Origin: Gonapodya prolifera JEL478 | Taxonomy: Eukaryota > Monoblepharomycota > Monoblepharidomycetes > Monoblepharidales > Gonapodyaceae | NCBI GenBank assembly: GCA_001574975.1 | Contig: KQ965731.1 | Coordinates: 1,113,737 to 1,177,736, forward strand | DNA: 64,000 nt | Reading direction: 5' to 3' | Shown: in pieces, positions 60,410-64,000 of the stretch | Layout of the letters: every line of letters begins with the position of its first letter | How positions within the stretch are numbered: the first letter of the stretch is position 1 | Program-made: the position numbers and the translations under genes | The notes under the pieces: generated by a model | The model's input: the letters and a program-made list of their open reading frames with translations, nothing else | Databases searched by the model: none | Told to the model about the DNA's origin: nothing

Positions 60410-62332
60410 ATGATTGGGATCGGGAAGGCCATTCTTGTGCTGATAGCGTTCGCTGCCGGCGCGCGGAGTGGCGATGCACTGGTGGACCTGACAAAAACGT
60501 TCACCATCCCTTCAATAACCGCCAATTTCGTGACGACATCGCTCGGTGTGAGCCCATCGTTCATCCCCCGAAGTCTGCAATATGACGCTAGAAGCAATTC
60601 GTTGCTTGGTTCGTGTTGGCTCCCCCCACCTCCCCTCAGTCAATGATTGCAAATCTAGAATTCGATTACAGTTTTGACGCGGGGAACGACCTTGGCGGGA
60701 ATAATTAGTATCCCGCTTCCCCAACCGCCTCAAAATGAAATGGCGAGCAGCGGGTTTCCAGTGGGCGGTTATACAATCCTATTAGACAGCACCAAAACAA
60801 CCGGAACCTTTGGATGGGGGTTGACCCATGGGCTTGCTCTGAGCTCCGATCTCAAGTGGATTTATGCGAGCTCTACGTCCACAGTGTTCAGGTGCATTAC
60901 TGCTGTTGACCGCGTATGATAAAACCTGATGCAAAATATCAACAGGTGGCCTTATAACGGCCCTGTGCCAATTGATGCAAACCAGACCCAAGTTGTTTTG
61001 TCCGGAATTCCACCTGAAGACGGTCACAACACCCGCACAATAGTTCTTGCTCGTGATTCAAGTCTGCTTTATGTTTCAATCGGGGCAATCAATGATGTTG
61101 ATCCCGATTCCACCCACGCCCGGATCGTGCGCTTCAACACCACCAGGTTCGCGAACGCAGCTTCAGGTGTATTTCCACCCTCTCCTTTAGACTGGTTTGC
61201 CGACGGAGTGAGTCGACTGAAGATCGTGTATTGAGACAGACGGGTGCTCCACATCACCTCCCCAGGTTGTTGTTGCAGATGGTGTGCGAAATGCGGTTGC
61301 GATGCGGTTTGATCCTTTTGCGGGGAATGGGGAGCAACATCTGTGGGAAGCAGATAACGGTCCCGATGGACTTGCAAACAACACGCTGGGAGGCAACATC
61401 GCAGAGGAGAACCCGGGAGAAGTAAGTTATTCAACTAACAAGTTACGTGTCAAAACAATTTATGATGCTCTTGTTCGCAAGGAACTCAATCTTGTCCGTG
61501 TGAATGAAACGGGCACATTCTTTGGCTATCCTTCTTGCTTCACTGAGGGAGTATTCCCTAAAGGATACGAAAACGGTGAGGGCATTGCTACTTCATCAGT
61601 GTCCACCTTTTGTCTCAGAAGGAAAGTTCCCGGCAGGTCCCCTCGCACAACACGAATGGCCTGGGTTCAAATTCGACTGCACCAACGCAACGGCGAACAG
61701 ACCACCTATCCTGGCGATGCCGGCCCACGTTGCACCAATAGATCTTTTCTTTTTTGAAAAATGTAACAAGTCCTCGCTGCACAGCCTTCCGTGTGAATGG
61801 GAGGGCAATATGTTCATTTCGTTGCATGGAAGTTTGCGGCGAACAAAAGCGCCTATGGGATAGTGAGTCTCGTTGCCTCACTTATGCTTGTCGACGCACC
61901 TCACCCTAGGCTCTAGCAAGGTGGTGGTCGTCCCCTTCAGCAAAACTAGGCTGCCGTCATCTCCCCCAATAGATCTATTCGGCCATATTGCGCCAGAAGT
62001 CAACTGTCCAATTTCCAAAATGAAGGACTGTCTGCGACCGGCTGGTCTGGCTTTCGAGTGAGTGTCTAACGCGGGATCATCCCGTCATGGTTGGGTCTCA
62101 ACTGTCGCCCTCTAGTGCCTTCGGAAGACTGTACGTGTCACTCGACTCCACTGGAGACATTGTCGTTGTACGCAGAAAAGTCGCCGGGGATTCAGGAATA
62201 TCTTCGGGTCCGCAAACGCTCATGCCTGACTCGGAGGGCGTTGTCAAATTCCCAAACAGTGGTCATGCTATGAACCCTTCATTTCCCACAGTTATAGGCT
62301 TAGGACTCCTCATCGTGTTTCTCGCATTGTAA
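60410..62332 (+). CDS. Secreted glucose/sorbosone-dehydrogenase-like beta-propeller protein, probably membrane- or GPI-anchored
   Basis: Signal peptide MIGIGKAILVLIAFAAGARS at 60410. Exons then give SFIPRSLQYDARSNSLL, GWGLTHGLALSSDLKWIYAS, PPEDGHNTRTIVLARDSSLL, VVADGVRNAVAMRFDPFAGN and LWEADNGPDGL, the blade repeats of soluble PQQ-type glucose/sorbosone dehydrogenases. Next come GTFFGYPSCF, a fold-closing segment with MFISLHGSLRRTKAPMG, and GRLYVSLDSTGDIVVVRRKV. The C-terminus is hydrophobic after Ser/Gly (TVIGLGLLIVFLAL, stop 62332), as in GPI signals. Fungal homologues annotated as L-sorbosone dehydrogenase may oxidise sugars with PQQ, but cofactor use is unproven here. Exon joints near 61580-61640 and 61865-61920 are approximate. 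Confidence 0.8.
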
Positions 62333-62516
62333 TTAATCTTTTCTCCATTGAATAACTTCTTTTGCATGTACATGTGGCATCAAGATGTTGTGGTAACGAC
62401 CAAATTGAACGTGGACAGCAAGCAGCCAGGTATTCTTGTGGTTTGTAACGTAAAACACTCGTTCGTGCATGTATTGACCAGTAAACAACAATGAACACAA
62501 TCAGTTATTATAGTCC

Positions 62517-64000
62517 TCACATCTCTCCGTCGCTTTCGACAACCATCCTCTTGTTCCTCTTCCTCCCCTGCCGACTTGACCCAACAGGGCTCTCTGCGAC
62601 TGCCGACACCACTTCGTCATCATCGCTCTCGATGCGCCTCTTATTCCGCCGCCCAGCCCCGCTGCGAGGTACGCCCACTGACACCGCCGCTTCAGGATTC
62701 CGACTTGCGGCAGTGGAACTGTCGACCACGCCGAGGACCAAATCGTCCAATCCCTCATCGCCATCTTCATCCTCATCAGTCACTCTTGCTGCCCGTCGCG
62801 GCTTTCGCGTCCTTCGCGTCCGCCGAAGATGCTCGCCTCCTCCAGTGGCAGAAGAGGGCGACGACCACCCCACAGCTGCCGCGACCAAATCGTCCTCGCT
62901 TTCCGGCATTGGCACTTCCGAAGACGGGAACAAGACCGGGATCGGGACCGACGTTGAAGCCCTTTTCTGCCGTCCAGTCTTGTTTGGTGGTACCGGCGGA
63001 GAAGAAGTAACAGGGCTCGATGACGACAGGACGGGTGTCTTTCGGTTAAGTCTCGGTCGAGCGGTGGGGGTCTGCACAACTCGCTCCTTTCCCTTCCTCC
63101 CCTTCCCTCCAGAAAACCTCGTATTGGACTCATCGTCCTCTTCTCCTTCCACGCCTTGGTCACTCCCATCCTCAGAATCGACATATTCGTCCTCCGACTC
63201 TGCATCTGCATCCGGCTCGCTCCCTTCCTCCTCTCGCAGAACAGGCCCGTCGTCAACAAAAGGATCGTCCAAATCGTATTCGTCGGGCCCCTCCTCCTCG
63301 TTCTCTCTTTCCGCCTCCGCCCCCACCTGTCTGAACCCTTCAACCACCGCCTCCCACCCCTCTTCATCGTCGCTCTCCCCGCTGAAAAGTGTTTCGACCC
63401 CAAGATCGGACCCGGCATCCTCGTCCGCCTCCGAGTCGATGTCTTCCGCGTCAGAGGAGAATTGGGTTTCACCGTTCTCGAGGTAGAGGCGATTGCAACC
63501 CGTACACTACATCCACATCCTCTTCATGAGAAGGGAACTGAAAGTCAACGAAGCTAAGGGGAACTCACCCGTCCCCCAACGACCTCCCAGGCACAGGCCC
63601 CACATCTTCGCACACCGTCCTCGTAGTCGATCAACGCAGAGGGTTGGTTTGCTGGGAAGTACGTCTGAAGATACAGAAAACGGACGGAAGGGGGTCAACA
63701 ACGCCAGTGATGGGTCGGATGAGCGAACTACTACATCTTACCTCCCATAAATCTTCATTCTTGAGCACCTGAACCGCTTCTTTTGTTCGTCGCCGGTGTT
63801 CTGCGCGATCGGACGGGGGTAAATCTGGGGCGAGACGAAAGAAAGCAATGAGCAATAGGCATGAGGACATTGGTTTCGAAGCGGAAACATAATGAACTTA
63901 TTTAACCCGCACTCACTTTCTACAACTCCCTCAACGGCACCTTCGAGTGCCCAATTGCGCACAGGTGCCTGCGTGACTGTTCTTCGACAGGTCGGACACG
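62517..64000 (-). CDS. RING-type E3 ubiquitin ligase, C-terminal part, truncated by window edge
   Basis: The rightmost exon holds the end of a RING finger, CPTCRRTVTQAPVRNWALEG, followed by AVEGVVE (about 63911-63998). Then DLPPSDRAEHRRRTKEAVQV and NEDLWE; a second Cys pair set CGACAWEVVGGR and, after an intron, CTGCNRLYLENGE (about 63620-63480). A long acidic region with DEYDLDDPFVDDG and a basic/acidic Ser-rich tail (RRTRRTRKPRRAARV; KRRIESDDDEVVS) follow, stop at 62517. RING plus a downstream CxxC-WE-CxxC knuckle and acidic tail is a pattern I associate with fungal nuclear E3s, but I cannot name the orthologue. The N-terminus (the rest of the RING and perhaps an FHA or other domain) lies beyond the window. 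Confidence 0.68.

Overview
The window is nuclear DNA of a fungus, probably a zoosporic (chytrid-grade) one. Genes are compact, usually 100-700 bp apart, and split by many introns, mostly 45-80 bp, with GTGAGT-type donors. Fungal hallmarks are three Zn2Cys6 transcription factors, Pam17 of the mitochondrial import motor, CECGY-type GH16 wall proteins and a fungal-type rvt gene. A homologue of the centrosome/basal-body protein FOP (CEP43) points to a lineage that still builds centrioles and flagella. A TyrRS with an EMAPII-like tail also fits an early branch. Genus is not established; a Monoblepharidomycete such as Gonapodya is only one possibility. Exon limits were read by eye, so splice sites are approximate unless stated. 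|| LAYOUT. 1-3.3 kb: front half of an ABCC (MRP-type) transporter (-), cut by the left edge. 4.4-9.9 kb: three paralogous Zn-cluster regulators (+,-,+). 10.0-12.7 kb: FOP/CEP43-like (+). 13.0-13.9 kb: RNase P/MRP subunit Pop7 (-). 14.1-18.0 kb: Dcp2 decapping enzyme with a long leucine-motif tail (-). 18.5-20.3 kb: C2H2 zinc-finger protein (+). 20.6-21.8 kb: Ubc13 (-). 22.4-23.7 kb: TauD/Jlp1-type dioxygenase (+). 24.4-25.9 kb: Pam17 (+). 26.0-29.1 kb: rvt, a domesticated cellular reverse-transcriptase gene (-). 29.4-30.6 kb: Mago nashi (+). 30.9-32.7 kb: trimethyllysine dioxygenase (-). 32.9-34.8 kb: Ddi1 (-). 35.0-37.0 kb: GH16 membrane protein with catalytic motif (-). 37.6-39.3 kb: alpha-methylacyl-CoA racemase (+). 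39.5-44.0 kb: unrecognised helical-repeat/Cys-rich protein (+). 44.8-47.3 kb: cellulose-synthase-like GT2 (-). 48.4-51.0 kb: GH16-like protein lacking the catalytic motif (+). 51.4-52.4 kb: coiled-coil protein (+). 52.7-53.8 kb: Tad2 tRNA deaminase (+). 53.9-55.7 kb: TyrRS (-). 55.9-57.7 kb: tandem coactosin protein (-). 57.9-59.7 kb: branched-chain keto-acid dehydrogenase E2 (-). 60.4-62.3 kb: sorbosone-dehydrogenase-like protein (+). 62.5-64 kb: RING-type E3 C-terminus (-), cut by the right edge. || HOW THEY FIT. Most genes are unlinked housekeeping functions: mRNA fate (Dcp2, Mago), tRNA work (Pop7, Tad2, TyrRS), ubiquitin (Ubc13, Ddi1, RING E3), and mitochondrial or fatty-acid metabolism (Pam17, DBT, TMLHE, AMACR). 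The one thematic group is the wall/membrane set at 35-51 kb. In it a cellulose-synthase-like GT2 and a GH16 pseudoenzyme are transcribed head to head. Both first introns are unusually long and filled with the same GC-rich hairpin-repeat family in the same orientation relative to transcription. This introner-like signal and the rvt gene are the most interesting features.
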